From positions 12,356 through 76,355 of the forward strand of contig NZ_KK214998.1 of the NCBI RefSeq assembly GCF_000633935.1: 64,000 nucleotides of DNA. Reading direction: 5' to 3'. The stretch comes from Ectothiorhodospira haloalkaliphila ATCC 51935 (GTDB lineage Bacteria > Pseudomonadota > Gammaproteobacteria > Ectothiorhodospirales > Ectothiorhodospiraceae). Positions 8,158 through 17,033 of this stretch are shown here, piece by piece. Under the pieces are notes generated by a model. The model was not told where the DNA came from. It did not search any database and saw nothing but the letters and a program-made list of their open reading frames with translations. The first letter of the stretch is position 1, and each line of letters opens with the position of its first letter. The position numbers were made by a program, and so were the translations under genes.

Positions 8158-10956
8158 ATGGAACAGAAGCATCTCACCAAATACGTAAGACTGGCGATCG
8201 CGGGGTTGCTGGTCTCCGGTACGGTCTGGCTGGCCGGCTGTGGACAGACCAGCTATACGGAAGACGAGCGCCTTGAGCGCGCCCGGGATTACCTGGCCAC
8301 CGGCGAGGTTCGCGCCAGTATCATTGAATATCGCAACCTGTTGCAGGAGAACCCCGACCATGTGGATGCCCGCTGGGAGTTGGGTCGGGTGCATCTGGAG
8401 ATGGGCGAGCCGTCGGCGGCATTGTCGGAGTTTCGGCGGGCGCATTCCCTAGGGTGGGATGACCCCGAATCGGTCATCTACATGGCCCGGGCGCGCCTGA
8501 TGCAGGGAGAGTTCGACACGGTGCGGGGCCAGTTGCAGGCCCACGAGGCCAGTGAATTCGAGGATCCGCTGGAGTTCCATCTCCTGCTGGCGCGGGCCCA
8601 TCTGGGGGTGAATGACCCGGATGCCGCCGTCGCGGAACTGGAGGCGGGGCTGGAACTGGATCCGGCCCACGCACCTTCCCTGACGACCCTCGCCCAGGTG
8701 CGTGCCGTGCAGGGGGATATCGACCGGGCCAAGGCGTTGCTGGCCGAGGCCCTGGCAGAGGATCCGCAGCATGCCCCGGCCTGGTCGCTCTCCGGTGACA
8801 TTCACCGCAGCGAGGGCAATCTGGACGAGGCTGCCGAGGCCTATACCCGGGTGATCGAGTCGGCGCCCAACCCCTACATGGGGCATTTCAACCGGGCCCT
8901 CACCCTTGTGGCGCAGCAATCCTTCGATGAAGCCCGGGACGATCTGAAGGTCCTCCGGGAACTGGGGCCGGACCTGCCGGCCACCTCCTATATCAGCGGA
9001 CTGCTCAGCTTCCACGATCAGGATCACCGCGCGGCGGTGAGATCCCTGGAGGAAACACTGCGCCGTAATCCGGATTATCTGCCGGCCCGCTTCTTCGCCG
9101 GCGCCAGTCATTTTGCCCTGGGCAACACACAGCAGGCGGATACCCATCTGTCTCGCTATGTGCGCGGCAACCCACAGTCCTCTGCCGGCAACCGGCTGCT
9201 GGCCGCCGTGCGCATGCAAAGTGGCCAGGTGGACGACGCCGAGGCCCTGCTTCAGCGCGTGCTGGCGGAGGATGAGGCGGATCGGGTGGCGCTGGAGTTG
9301 ATGGCAGGCGTGCATGCTTCTCGGGGGGATACCCAGGCCAGTATCGATTTGATGCGTCAGCGGGTGGATCTGGATCCCGACTCCTTGCAGGCCCGGATGA
9401 ATCTGGCCCGAGCCCTCATGCAGGGGGGTGATCGGGTGGGTGGCCTTCGGGAGTTGGAGGCCATCAGCGAAATGGCCCCCGAAGCTGAAGGCCTTGAACT
9501 GGCGGGTGTGGTGCGCATGCTCGAAGAGCGACAGTTCGATCAGGCGCTGAGCAAGGCCGACGACTTCGCTGAAAAAAATCCCGACGCGCCCTCCATTCAG
9601 AACCTGAGGGCCATCGCCCTGTTCGGCCTGGGCCGCACCGAGGATGGGGTGGCGGCCTTTGAGGAGGCCCGTCGGCTGGATCCGGGTAACGTGACGGCCA
9701 CCCGTAACCTGGCCATGTTGAAACTGCGCATGGAGGGTGTGGACGAGGCCCGTGAGGTGCTGGAGTCGGGCCTTGAGGCCAACCCTGAGAGCATGCGCCT
9801 GCTGATGCTCATGGCGGAGTTCGAGGTGGAGCAGGGGGAGCCCGCCGAGGCCGGGCAATACCTGCAGCGGGCCGTGGAGGCCGAGCCGGATACCCTGGAG
9901 CCGCGCATCGTGCTGGCGCGCTATCGTCTGCAGACGGGCGAGCCGGAGGCGGCCCTGTCGGTGCTTGAGGGAGTTCGTGAACAGCACGGCGACAACGCCG
10001 CGCTGCTGGAAGTGCTCTCCATGGCGCAGGTCTCCGCCGGTCGTCTGGACCGGGGTATCAGCACCCTACGCCGTCTGGCCGAATTGCGGCCGGATTCCCC
10101 TGAGGTGCATTTCCGCCTGGCCGTGGCTCAAGGGCAGGCGGAGCGCCTGGGCGAGGCCCGTCGCTCCCTGGAGCGGGTGCTGGAGCGCGATGAGAATCAC
10201 GCTGGGGGGCTGCTGACCCTGGCCCGACTGGAGCGCCAGGAAGGCCGCGATGAACAGGCCCTTACCCTCGCCAAGCGCATGCAGGATCTGGATGCCACCC
10301 GGGCCGTGGGGTATCTCATGGAGGGGGATATCCGGGCGGCGCGCGGGGATTATGCTGATGCGGCCCGTGCCTATGAATCTTCCTATGAGGCGCAGGTGTC
10401 CAGCGAAGTGGCCATCAAGCGCTTTGAGGTCAAGCGTCGTGCCGGCGATGAGGCCGGAGCCCGCCAGCAGATGCGGGCGCACCTGGAGGATTTCCCTCAG
10501 GATCACCAGTCACGCATGATGCTGGCGACCACGGTGCTGGGTGCCGGCGACCTCTCGGCGGCCCGGGAGGACTACGAGATCCTGGTGGAGCAGTTCCCCG
10601 AGAATCCCATCGTGCTCAACAACCTCTCCTATATCTATCAGCGCCAGGGAGATGAGCGTTCACTGGACCTGGCGCAGCGGGCGCATGAACTCTTGCCGGA
10701 CAACCCGAGTATCAAGGACACCCTGGGCATGGCCATGCTGGATCACGGCGACCGGTCCCGGGCTCTGGAGTTGATCCGCGAGGCCCGCGAGGCCGCGCCC
10801 GAGGAGGCCGCCATCAGCTATCACTACGCCGTGGCTCTGGAGCGCAACGGTCGTGCGGACGAGGCTGCATCGGTCCTGCGCGAACTGCTGGCCGAGGCCG
10901 GGGAGTTCTCCGAGCGTCAGGAGGCAGAGGAGTTGCTGAGTCGATTGGAGTCCTGA
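8158..10956 (+). CDS. prsT: PEP-CTERM system TPR-repeat lipoprotein (PrsT-like)
   Basis: A 932-residue exported lipoprotein made almost wholly of tetratricopeptide repeats. The signal peptide ends in the lipobox LAGC (Cys28). Repeats run from about residue 40 to the end, with many recognisable units (for example DHVDARWELGRVHLEMGEPS and NPIVLNNLSYIYQRQGDER). Length and architecture match the PrsT family linked to exosortase/PEP-CTERM exopolysaccharide loci; nearby rfbBAC fits a polysaccharide setting. Neither an exosortase nor a PEP-CTERM substrate lies in this window, so the family call is by resemblance. A ribosome-binding GAGGG precedes the ATG. A hairpin at 10978-10996 lies just past the stop. 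Confidence 0.82.
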   Translation: MEQKHLTKYVRLAIAGLLVSGTVWLAGCGQTSYTEDERLERARDYLATGEVRASIIEYRNLLQENPDHVDARWELGRVHLEMGEPSAALSEFRRAHSLGWDDPESVIYMARARLMQGEFDTVRGQLQAHEASEFEDPLEFHLLLARAHLGVNDPDAAVAELEAGLELDPAHAPSLTTLAQVRAVQGDIDRAKALLAEALAEDPQHAPAWSLSGDIHRSEGNLDEAAEAYTRVIESAPNPYMGHFNRALTLVAQQSFDEARDDLKVLRELGPDLPATSYISGLLSFHDQDHRAAVRSLEETLRRNPDYLPARFFAGASHFALGNTQQADTHLSRYVRGNPQSSAGNRLLAAVRMQSGQVDDAEALLQRVLAEDEADRVALELMAGVHASRGDTQASIDLMRQRVDLDPDSLQARMNLARALMQGGDRVGGLRELEAISEMAPEAEGLELAGVVRMLEERQFDQALSKADDFAEKNPDAPSIQNLRAIALFGLGRTEDGVAAFEEARRLDPGNVTATRNLAMLKLRMEGVDEAREVLESGLEANPESMRLLMLMAEFEVEQGEPAEAGQYLQRAVEAEPDTLEPRIVLARYRLQTGEPEAALSVLEGVREQHGDNAALLEVLSMAQVSAGRLDRGISTLRRLAELRPDSPEVHFRLAVAQGQAERLGEARRSLERVLERDENHAGGLLTLARLERQEGRDEQALTLAKRMQDLDATRAVGYLMEGDIRAARGDYADAARAYESSYEAQVSSEVAIKRFEVKRRAGDEAGARQQMRAHLEDFPQDHQSRMMLATTVLGAGDLSAAREDYEILVEQFPENPIVLNNLSYIYQRQGDERSLDLAQRAHELLPDNPSIKDTLGMAMLDHGDRSRALELIREAREAAPEEAAISYHYAVALERNGRADEAASVLRELLAEAGEFSERQEAEELLSRLES

Positions 10957-10977
10957 TGACTCAGGGATAATGACCGG

Positions 10978-10996
10978 CCGGGAGTTTAGCTCCCGG
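10978..10996 (+). terminator. Hairpin after prsT, possible weak terminator
   Basis: CCGGGAG-TTTAG-CTCCCGG forms a 7-bp stem with a 5-base loop 22 bases after the prsT stop. The T-run after it is poor (CGTTGGTGTTT), so termination would be weak or factor-assisted. Confidence 0.45.
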
Positions 10997-11012
10997 CGTT
11001 GGTGTTTCCGGA

Positions 11013-11047
11013 TTGCTTCTGCGACTGCATCATGGCCATAATGCCAT
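11013..11047 (+). promoter_or_regulatory. Promoter and operator of the toxin-antitoxin operon
   Basis: A possible sigma70 promoter, TTGCTT (11013-11018), 18-base spacer, CATAAT (11037-11042), lies just upstream of the antitoxin. An inverted repeat ATGGC-N6-GCCAT at 11032-11047 overlaps the -10, which is where an autoregulating Xre-type antitoxin would bind. A clear ribosome-binding site, GGAGG at 11058-11062, sits 7 bases before the ATG. The binding protein is inferred. Confidence 0.5.
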
Positions 11048-11069
11048 ATGAATACTTGGAGGCATCCAT

Positions 11070-11606
11070 ATGGTCAGTTCGTCCTTGGCTCAACCTAAGG
11101 AAGGACTCGCCCCGGTTCTGAGGGAAGGGGCAGTTTCCACCCCGGTACAGGTGCCCGGAGCGGTAGGCGCGTCTCGCGCCCCAGCGGATTATGGGGATCT
11201 TGTGCATGCCATCATCGGCGTTGATCCTGAGGATCATGGCGCCCTGTTATCGCTGGTGCGTGAAGGCTTGTCTGCTTCAGTCATCAGGCGCCTGGAAATC
11301 GCCTACGGCGCAACTCAGTCGGAGATCGCGCAGGCTCTGCGCATACCGCTGACCACTCTGCGCCGGCGTCTCAGGCAGGATGAGCAACTCACGGTGGACG
11401 AGTCCGACCGAGTGATCCGGCTTGCGCGAATCAAGGATCTGGCTCTGGGGATGATGCATGGGGACGACCAGGCTGCCGTCGCTTGGTTGCGTGCTCCCAG
11501 AGAGATTCTTGGAAATGAATCTCCCATGGTGAGGGCCAACACGGAGGTCGGTGCCCGTGAAGTGGAAGACCTGATTGGGAGGATTCGACATGGGGTCTTT
11601 AGTTGA
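11070..11606 (+). CDS. Xre/MbcA/ParS-type antitoxin (DUF2384 family)
   Basis: Antitoxin of a type II pair with the RES toxin encoded next. The 178-residue protein has a disordered N-terminus (about 1-45), a helix-turn-helix region typical of this family (VREGLSASVIRRLEIAYGATQSEIAQALRIPLTTLRRRLR, about 67-106), and a C-terminal toxin-binding helical domain with the LARIKDLALGMMHGDDQAAVAWL segment and the family's closing LIGRIRHGVFS. In known relatives the antitoxin blocks the toxin active site and represses its own operon. Its stop overlaps the toxin start (TTGA), indicating coupled translation. Confidence 0.9.
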   Translation: MVSSSLAQPKEGLAPVLREGAVSTPVQVPGAVGASRAPADYGDLVHAIIGVDPEDHGALLSLVREGLSASVIRRLEIAYGATQSEIAQALRIPLTTLRRRLRQDEQLTVDESDRVIRLARIKDLALGMMHGDDQAAVAWLRAPREILGNESPMVRANTEVGAREVEDLIGRIRHGVFS

Positions 11607-12076
11607 TTCTTTCAGGATGGCGCATTGCACACCCAGACTTCGCGCGTACTCCGGAGCAGATGCTGTCGGGTGAGGGGGCCTATCTTTACGGCGGTCGCTG
11701 GAACAGTAGAGGTGTGAGCATGGTGTACTTGGGGACCAGTCTTGCCCAGGCAGCCATGGAACTACTGGTGCATCTGGACAGGCATGAGGTACTGGAGGCG
11801 TACCACAAGGTGCAGGTCTCCTTCGAGGACGCTCTGGTCTCTCATATTCGCATCGATGATTTGCCCGAAAACTGGGCAACTCCGTCCATGGCATCGCCGG
11901 TCAGGCAGGTGGGTGATCGTTGGGTGGAGGAGCAAGTCAGCGTCATACTGCAGGTTCCCAGCGCATCAATTCCGGGGGAGTACAATTTTCTGTTGAATCC
12001 GGCTCACCCGGATGTGGATAAACTCCAGGTGGGCCCCGTTTCCACCTTTTCCTACGATCCTCGGCTCCAGAAGTGA
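11603..12076 (+). CDS. RES-domain toxin (NAD+-depleting type)
   Basis: Toxin of the Xre-RES module. Studied RES toxins cleave or phosphorolyse NAD+ and arrest growth. The three residues that name the family are in place: Arg32 in YGGRWNSRG, Glu53 in AAMELLVH, and Ser120 in QVPSAS, followed by the usual NFLLNPAHPD. At 157 residues it is full length with no frameshift, so probably functional. The start is a TTG at 11603 that overlaps the antitoxin stop as TTGA; no in-frame ATG lies close enough to replace it. The 3' end stops 5 bases from the 3' end of fis on the opposite strand. Confidence 0.92.
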   Translation: MILSGWRIAHPDFARTPEQMLSGEGAYLYGGRWNSRGVSMVYLGTSLAQAAMELLVHLDRHEVLEAYHKVQVSFEDALVSHIRIDDLPENWATPSMASPVRQVGDRWVEEQVSVILQVPSASIPGEYNFLLNPAHPDVDKLQVGPVSTFSYDPRLQK

Positions 12077-12081
12077 GTGGC

Positions 12082-12342
12082 TCACCCCAACTCATACTGC
12101 CGCAACTTCTTCCTCAACGTCCCCCGATTCAGCCCCAGGTACTGGGCGGCCCGGCTCTGGTTGCCGTCGCAGTGGCGGAGTACGCATTCCAGCAGGGGGC
12201 GCTCCACTTCCTCGATCACCATCCGGTAGAGGTTGTCCGGTTCATGGCCGTCGAGCTTGGCGAAGTATTCCGTGAGGGCCTGCTCCACGGCCACGGCCAG
12301 GGTTTCGCTCTCCTGGGTACTCTCCACGCTGGGCTGGTTCAT
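12082..12342 (-). CDS. fis: Fis-family nucleoid/transcription factor
   Basis: Small DNA-binding protein that bends DNA and modulates rRNA, recombination and growth-phase genes. The 86-residue product has the conserved C-terminal helix-turn-helix LLECVLRHCDGNQSRAAQYL followed by GLNRGTLRKKL, nearly canonical. I chose the ATG at 12342 (MNQPSVEST) because it overlaps the dusB stop as ATGA, the standard dusB-fis coupling in gammaproteobacteria; an upstream extension in the same frame is probably untranslated. Confidence 0.95.
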   Translation of the reverse strand: MNQPSVESTQESETLAVAVEQALTEYFAKLDGHEPDNLYRMVIEEVERPLLECVLRHCDGNQSRAAQYLGLNRGTLRKKLRQYELG

Positions 12343-13325
12343 GCCGCCATGTCCTCGCCTTGGCAAAGCGCCTGAAAATAGGCGTCCAGTAACTCACGCT
12401 GGGCAGCGCGGGTGGGGGCGCGCAGGATGTGGGGGCGCGCCTGCGCCGCGCCGGGGCGGTCGGCCAGGTACCAGCCGATGTGCTTTCTTGCCACGCGCAC
12501 ACCCACCGATTCCCCATAGAATTCATACAGGGCATCCAGATGTTCGTTCATGATCGCCCGAACCTCCCGCAGCCCCGGTTCGGGCAATATCTCCCCGGTG
12601 GCCAGGGTGTGGGCGATGCGCCGGAAGATCCAGGGCCGGCCCTGGGCGCCGCGGCCGATCATCAGGGCGTCGGCATGGGTAACTTCACGCGCGTGAAGTG
12701 CTTCTTCAGGGCTGCGGATGTTGCCATTGGCGATGACGGGGATCTGCACGGTCTGCTTTACCTGGGCAATCCCGGCGTAATCCACCGGATCGCTGTAGCG
12801 GCAGGTACCGGTGCGGCCGTGCACGGCCAGGGCCTGGATGCCGCTTTCCTCGGCGATACGGGCGATCACAGGGGCGTTGAGATGAGCCCGATCGATGCCC
12901 AGACGGATCTTCAGGGTGACCGGCACGGACGAGGCGCCTACCACGGCTGCCAGGATTTGCCGCACCCGGTCCTCATCTCCCAGCAGGGCCGCTCCAGCGG
13001 CGCGGTTGACCACCTTCTTTGCAGGACAGCCCATATTAATGTCGATGATCTGAGCGCCGCGCTCGATGGCGCACTCGGTGGCCCGCGCCATCATGTGAGG
13101 ATCGTAGCCGGCGATCTGCACACTGCGCGGGCCCTGCTCACCGCGCTGATCCAGCCGTAGGCGGGATTTGTCGGTGGTCCACAGCCGGGTATCCGAATGC
13201 ACCATCTCGGAGACGGCCAGGCCAGCGCCCAGGCGTCGACAGAGTTGACGGAACGGTCGGTCGGTGATGCCGGCCATGGGGGCCAGGATCAGCGGGGTGT
13301 CCAGGGTGTGGGGTCCGATCTGCAT
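12339..13325 (-). CDS. dusB: tRNA-dihydrouridine synthase B
   Basis: FMN-dependent reduction of uridine to dihydrouridine in tRNA. The family start is clear (IGPHTLDTPLILAPMAGITD), with VQIAGYDPHMMARA and the active-site DINMGCPAKKV containing the catalytic Cys near residue 104, then VHGRTG and NGNI motifs of the TIM barrel, and a C-terminal helical tRNA-binding domain. The length, 328 residues, is typical. First gene of the dusB-fis operon. Confidence 0.96.
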   Translation of the reverse strand: MQIGPHTLDTPLILAPMAGITDRPFRQLCRRLGAGLAVSEMVHSDTRLWTTDKSRLRLDQRGEQGPRSVQIAGYDPHMMARATECAIERGAQIIDINMGCPAKKVVNRAAGAALLGDEDRVRQILAAVVGASSVPVTLKIRLGIDRAHLNAPVIARIAEESGIQALAVHGRTGTCRYSDPVDYAGIAQVKQTVQIPVIANGNIRSPEEALHAREVTHADALMIGRGAQGRPWIFRRIAHTLATGEILPEPGLREVRAIMNEHLDALYEFYGESVGVRVARKHIGWYLADRPGAAQARPHILRAPTRAAQRELLDAYFQALCQGEDMAA

Positions 13326-13406
13326 GAGTCCAGGGGGCCTTGGGAAGCACGGGCGTGCGACGGACCGCCCATGATACCCACGGCGCTGCAGCGGTTAAAG
13401 CTTGAC

Positions 13407-14129
13407 TCAGAGGAATCGGAACTCAAAGGCCACGGCGTCACCCCCCGGGTCTTTCAATTCAAGCCGGAGTTCGGCGCTCTGGCCTGCCGGAATGGGGGGA
13501 GTCGGGCCGGGCAGATAGTCCAGTGGCTGGAAGCGACGGGCGGCCAGGGGGCGGCCCATCACGTCCATGAAGGTGAGCTCCACCACCGGGTGGGGCTGGG
13601 CGAATCCGGCGCGATTCTCGATGAGGGCCGTCACCATGAGGGCGTCGGGCTGGTCCGGGTGGCTGGCCACCTGGCGCTGGGCGATGCGCAGGGCGGCCAG
13701 GTCGCGGCGGTCCGGTAGCTGGCAGTCGAGCGGGGTGCAGGCGGCGCGCACCCAGGGCTCCAGGGGTTCCATGGTCAGGAGTTGATAGCGCTCCTGATAG
13801 GCCACCTGGGCGCCCAGCAGCAGGATCAGCATCAGGCAGGCGCTGCCCCAGGCCAGGGTGCGGGCGGTGCTGCGTGGCCGGGTGCCCGATCGTTCCAGAT
13901 CCTCGCGCAGGGCATGAGGAATGCCAGGGTCCGTGGTCGAATCCAGCTCGTTGGATACGGGGGGGAAGACGTCTTCAAAGGGGCTGCTGGTCTGGCCGAG
14001 GGGCACCGCCGGGCGCGGTTGTCCGGGGCGGTGGGTGTCGTCGTAGCGTTGTACACCGAAGGCGTTGGGGTTGAGGGCGCGACGCCGGGGGCGGGGCGGG
14101 TCTTCCGGAGTGTTGGTGTCGTCGGTCAT
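13407..14129 (-). CDS. DUF3426-like single-pass membrane protein
   Basis: A 240-residue protein of unknown function found next to prmA in many gammaproteobacteria. The N-terminal 110 residues are low-complexity and cytoplasmic (Pro/Arg/Asp-rich), followed by one transmembrane helix (about residues 112-134, TLAWGSACLMLILLLGAQVAY) and a periplasmic C-terminal domain with beta-rich character (VVELTFMDVMGRPLAARRF and PIPAGQSAELRLEL) typical of DUF3426. The zinc-ribbon often found at the N-terminus of this family is absent. I chose the ATG at 14129 because upstream sequence consists of the tandem repeats described at 14146-14276. Confidence 0.72.
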   Translation of the reverse strand: MTDDTNTPEDPPRPRRRALNPNAFGVQRYDDTHRPGQPRPAVPLGQTSSPFEDVFPPVSNELDSTTDPGIPHALREDLERSGTRPRSTARTLAWGSACLMLILLLGAQVAYQERYQLLTMEPLEPWVRAACTPLDCQLPDRRDLAALRIAQRQVASHPDQPDALMVTALIENRAGFAQPHPVVELTFMDVMGRPLAARRFQPLDYLPGPTPPIPAGQSAELRLELKDPGGDAVAFEFRFL

Positions 14130-14145
14130 GGTCCGGGGCGCCTTG

Positions 14146-14276
14146 TTCGCGGCCAGGGCCGCTCCCACGAGGGGCGGTTGTATTCCGGGGGCTTGTTTCG
14201 CGGGCCAGGGCCGCTCCCACGAGGGGCGGTTGTATTCCGGGGGCTTGTTTCGCGGGCCAGGGCCGCTCCCACAGGT
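14146..14276. repeat. 52-bp tandem repeat, REP-like
   Basis: About two and a half copies of a 52-base unit fill the gap between prmA and the DUF3426-like gene. The marker CCGCTCCCAC recurs at 14159, 14211 and 14263, an exact 52-base period. Each unit contains CGCGGGCCAGGGCCGCTCCCAC, close to the dispersed GTGGGAGCGGGC...GCCCGCGAA repeats of many gammaproteobacteria; another related sequence is at 23557-23580. The repeats are transcribed between two same-strand genes and may fold in mRNA. Confidence 0.8.
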
Positions 14277-14284
14277 GGATCCTG

Positions 14285-15163
14285 TTATTGCCGGCGGGTG
14301 CCCTCCAGGAGGGTCCAGCCGTCCTGCTGGTCGGCGATGCGCATCTCGAACCAGCGTTCGTAGCATGACATCAGATCATTGGCCTGGCGGTCCAGCAGGC
14401 CGGCCAGGATGATCTGGCCGCCGGGGCGGGTGCGACCACCCAGGGCCGGTGCCAGGGTCATCAGCGGGCTGGCCAGGATGTTGGCCAGGGTCAGGTCAAA
14501 GCGGGCATCTTCGGGGAGGATGTCCGGCAGACCGGTGATCAGTTGCTCGTCCGGGATCCCGTTGCGTTGGGCATTCTCCCGGGTGGCCGTCATGGCCTGA
14601 GGGTCGATGTCCACGGCCCAGGTGCTGGCCGCCCCCAGTTTCAGGGCGCCGATGGCCAGGATGCCGGAGCCGCAGCCATAGTCCAACACCTCCCGGTCCT
14701 TGGGCGGGTGAGCATCCAGCCAACGCAGGCACATGGCGGTGGTGGGGTGGGTGCCGGTGCCGAAGGCCAGGCCCGGGTCCAGGCGGATGTTCACCGCATC
14801 GCTGTCGGGGGTGTCGTGCCAGGTGGGCACGATCCACAGGCGCTGGCCAAAGCGGATGGGATGAAAATCATCCATGCAGGCCCGCACCCAGTCGCGATCC
14901 GGCAGCACCTCATGGTGGATGCGCGAGGCGTCCATGTTCAGTTCCGCCGCCAGGATGCGGGTGATTTCATTCAGATCGGTCTCGGGCTGAAACAGCCCGG
15001 TCACCAGCAGGTCCGGCCACAGGGGTTCCTCACCGGGCAGCGGCTCCAGCAGGGGCACATCCCCGGCGTCGCGGAGCATCACCGAGACCGCCCCATGACC
15101 CAGCAGGGCATCCTCGACGGCTTCAGTCTGTTCCGCCGTGGCGGGGAGGGTGATCTGGATCAT
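14285..15163 (-). CDS. prmA: Ribosomal protein L11 methyltransferase
   Basis: SAM-dependent methyltransferase that trimethylates ribosomal protein L11. The N-terminal substrate-recognition domain (about 1-90, starting MIQITLPATAEQTEAVEDAL) is followed by the class I methyltransferase fold: LDPGLAFGTGTHPTTAMCL, motif I VLDYGCGSGILAI, and NILASPLMTLAP (motif IV). At 292 residues it matches the E. coli enzyme. The frame is open further upstream but the ATG at 15163 gives the normal N-terminus. It follows accC in the same direction. Confidence 0.96.
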   Translation of the reverse strand: MIQITLPATAEQTEAVEDALLGHGAVSVMLRDAGDVPLLEPLPGEEPLWPDLLVTGLFQPETDLNEITRILAAELNMDASRIHHEVLPDRDWVRACMDDFHPIRFGQRLWIVPTWHDTPDSDAVNIRLDPGLAFGTGTHPTTAMCLRWLDAHPPKDREVLDYGCGSGILAIGALKLGAASTWAVDIDPQAMTATRENAQRNGIPDEQLITGLPDILPEDARFDLTLANILASPLMTLAPALGGRTRPGGQIILAGLLDRQANDLMSCYERWFEMRIADQQDGWTLLEGTRRQ

Positions 15164-15194
15164 CGGTCGGTCTCTTGCACTGCGTGAATGGAGC

Positions 15195-16535
15195 TCAAAG
15201 CTTGAGCTTCTTCTCCAGGTAATGGATGTCCGTGCCGCCATTCTGGAAAGACACATCGGCCAGCAGATCCCGGTGCAGGGGGATGTTGGTCTTGATGCCC
15301 TCCACCACGATCTCCGACAAGGCCCCGCGCATGCGAGCGATGGCGATGTCACGGGTGGCGCCAAAGGTGACCAGCTTGCCGATCATGGAGTCGTAATACG
15401 GTGGCACCTTGTAGCCGTTGTAGATATGGGTGTCCACCCGCACCCCGGGGCCGCCGGGGGCATGATACTGGGTGATGGTGCCGGGGGAGGGCATGAAGGT
15501 GGCCGGATCCTCGGCGTTGATGCGGCATTCGATGGAATGGCCGCGGATCTGCACTTCCTCCTGGCTGATGCTCAGGGGGTGTCCCGCGGCCACCATGATC
15601 TGTTCGCGGACGATGTCCAGGCCGGTGACCATCTCCGTGACCGGGTGCTCCACCTGCACGCGGGTGTTCATCTCGATGAAGAAGAACTCGCCATCCTCGT
15701 ACAGGAACTCGAAGGTGCCGGCGCCCCGATAACCGATGGTCCGACAGGCCTCGGCGCAGCGTTCGCCGATGCGCTGGCGCTCCTCGTCGGTGATGCCCGG
15801 GGCCGGGGCCTCCTCGATCACCTTCTGGTGGCGGCGCTGCATGGAACAGTCCCGCTCGCCCAGGCTGATGGCATTGCCGTGTTCGTCGGCGATCACCTGG
15901 AACTCCACATGGCGAGGTTTTTCCAGGTATTTCTCCATGTACACCACGGGGTTGTTGAAGGCAGAAGCGGCCTCGCTGCGGGTCAGGGAGATGGCATTGA
16001 TCAGGGCGCCGTCGGAATGTACCACGCGCATGCCGCGCCCACCGCCGCCGCCGGCCGCCTTGATGATCACCGGGTAGCCGATCTTGCGGGCCAGTTCCAG
16101 GTTGGCTTCGGCGTCGTCCCCCAGGGCGCCGCCGGAGCCCGGCACACAGGGCACACCCGCTTTGAGCATGGCGTCCTTGGCGGACACCTTGTCGCCCATC
16201 AGGCGGATGGTGTCGGCCCGGGGGCCGATGAAGACAAAGCCGCTGGACTCCACTCGCTCGGCAAAATCGGCGTTCTCCGAGAGAAAGCCGTAGCCGGGGT
16301 GGATGGCCTCGGCGTCGGTCACCTCGGCGGCACTGATGATGGCCGGGATGTTCAGGTAGCTCTCCCCGGAACGGGCCGGGCCGATGCACACGGACTCGTC
16401 CGCCAGGCGCACATGCTTGAGGTCACGATCGGCCTCGGAGTGCACCGCCACGGTCTTGATGCCCATCTCCCGACAGGCGCGCAGGATGCGCAGGGCAATC
16501 TCGCCCCGATTGGCAATCAGTATCTTGTCGAACAT
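15195..16535 (-). CDS. accC: Acetyl-CoA carboxylase biotin carboxylase subunit
   Basis: ATP-dependent carboxylation of biotin on AccB, first half-reaction of fatty-acid synthesis. Canonical throughout: N-terminal [17 protein letters not shown], the ATP-grasp glycine-rich loop [15 protein letters not shown] (about 157-171), the metal and bicarbonate region [17 protein letters not shown], and the C-terminal [10 protein letters not shown]. The 446-residue length is normal. It lies 13 bases after accB. Confidence 0.98.
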   Translation of the reverse strand: MFDKILIANRGEIALRILRACREMGIKTVAVHSEADRDLKHVRLADESVCIGPARSGESYLNIPAIISAAEVTDAEAIHPGYGFLSENADFAERVESSGFVFIGPRADTIRLMGDKVSAKDAMLKAGVPCVPGSGGALGDDAEANLELARKIGYPVIIKAAGGGGGRGMRVVHSDGALINAISLTRSEAASAFNNPVVYMEKYLEKPRHVEFQVIADEHGNAISLGERDCSMQRRHQKVIEEAPAPGITDEERQRIGERCAEACRTIGYRGAGTFEFLYEDGEFFFIEMNTRVQVEHPVTEMVTGLDIVREQIMVAAGHPLSISQEEVQIRGHSIECRINAEDPATFMPSPGTITQYHAPGGPGVRVDTHIYNGYKVPPYYDSMIGKLVTFGATRDIAIARMRGALSEIVVEGIKTNIPLHRDLLADVSFQNGGTDIHYLEKKLKL

Positions 16536-16548
16536 GGGTGGCTGCCCC

Positions 16549-17028
16549 TCAGTCGATGATGAACATGGGCTCGCCGTATTCCACCGGCTGGCCGTTTTCC
16601 ACCAGCACGGCCTTGATGACGCCGGCCTTGTCCGCTTCGATCTGGTTGAGCATCTTCATGGCTTCGATGATGCAGAGGGTGTCGCCCTCCTCCACCTGCT
16701 GACCCACCTCGACGAAGGATTTGGCGCCTGGCGTGGGCGCTCGGTAGAAGGTGCCCACCATGGGGGCGAGCACCTGATGGCCGGAGGGCAGGCGGGGGCC
16801 GCTGTCACTCTCTGCGGTTGCCGCTGCCGGGGCGGGCGGGGCCGCGGGCGCCGCCGGTTGCTGGGCACCGCCGGGAACCATGAAGTTCTGCGGCATCATG
16901 AACGCCTGGCCACTGTTCGGGGCGGCCCGGGTGATGCGCACGGATTCCTCTCCCTCCTGGATCTCGATCTCGTTGATGCCCGATTCTTCCAGTAGTTCGA
17001 TGAGTTTCTTGATCTTTCTGATATCCAT
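16549..17028 (-). CDS. accB: Biotin carboxyl carrier protein of acetyl-CoA carboxylase
   Basis: Carries the biotin that shuttles carboxyl groups between AccC and AccAD. The N-terminal helical part ([17 protein letters not shown]) is followed by a Pro/Ala-rich linker (about 50-75) and the biotinyl domain with the EAMKMLN motif; Lys125 is the biotinylation site. The 159 residues match the family. It sits 5 bases after aroQ, giving the order aroQ-accB-accC. Confidence 0.98.
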   Translation of the reverse strand: MDIRKIKKLIELLEESGINEIEIQEGEESVRITRAAPNSGQAFMMPQNFMVPGGAQQPAAPAAPPAPAAATAESDSGPRLPSGHQVLAPMVGTFYRAPTPGAKSFVEVGQQVEEGDTLCIIEAMKMLNQIEADKAGVIKAVLVENGQPVEYGEPMFIID

Positions 17029-17033
17029 GGTGC

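Noticed and set aside
14146-14276. CRISPR array
   Set aside because: The 52-base units are joined head to tail with no unique spacers and there are no cas genes.
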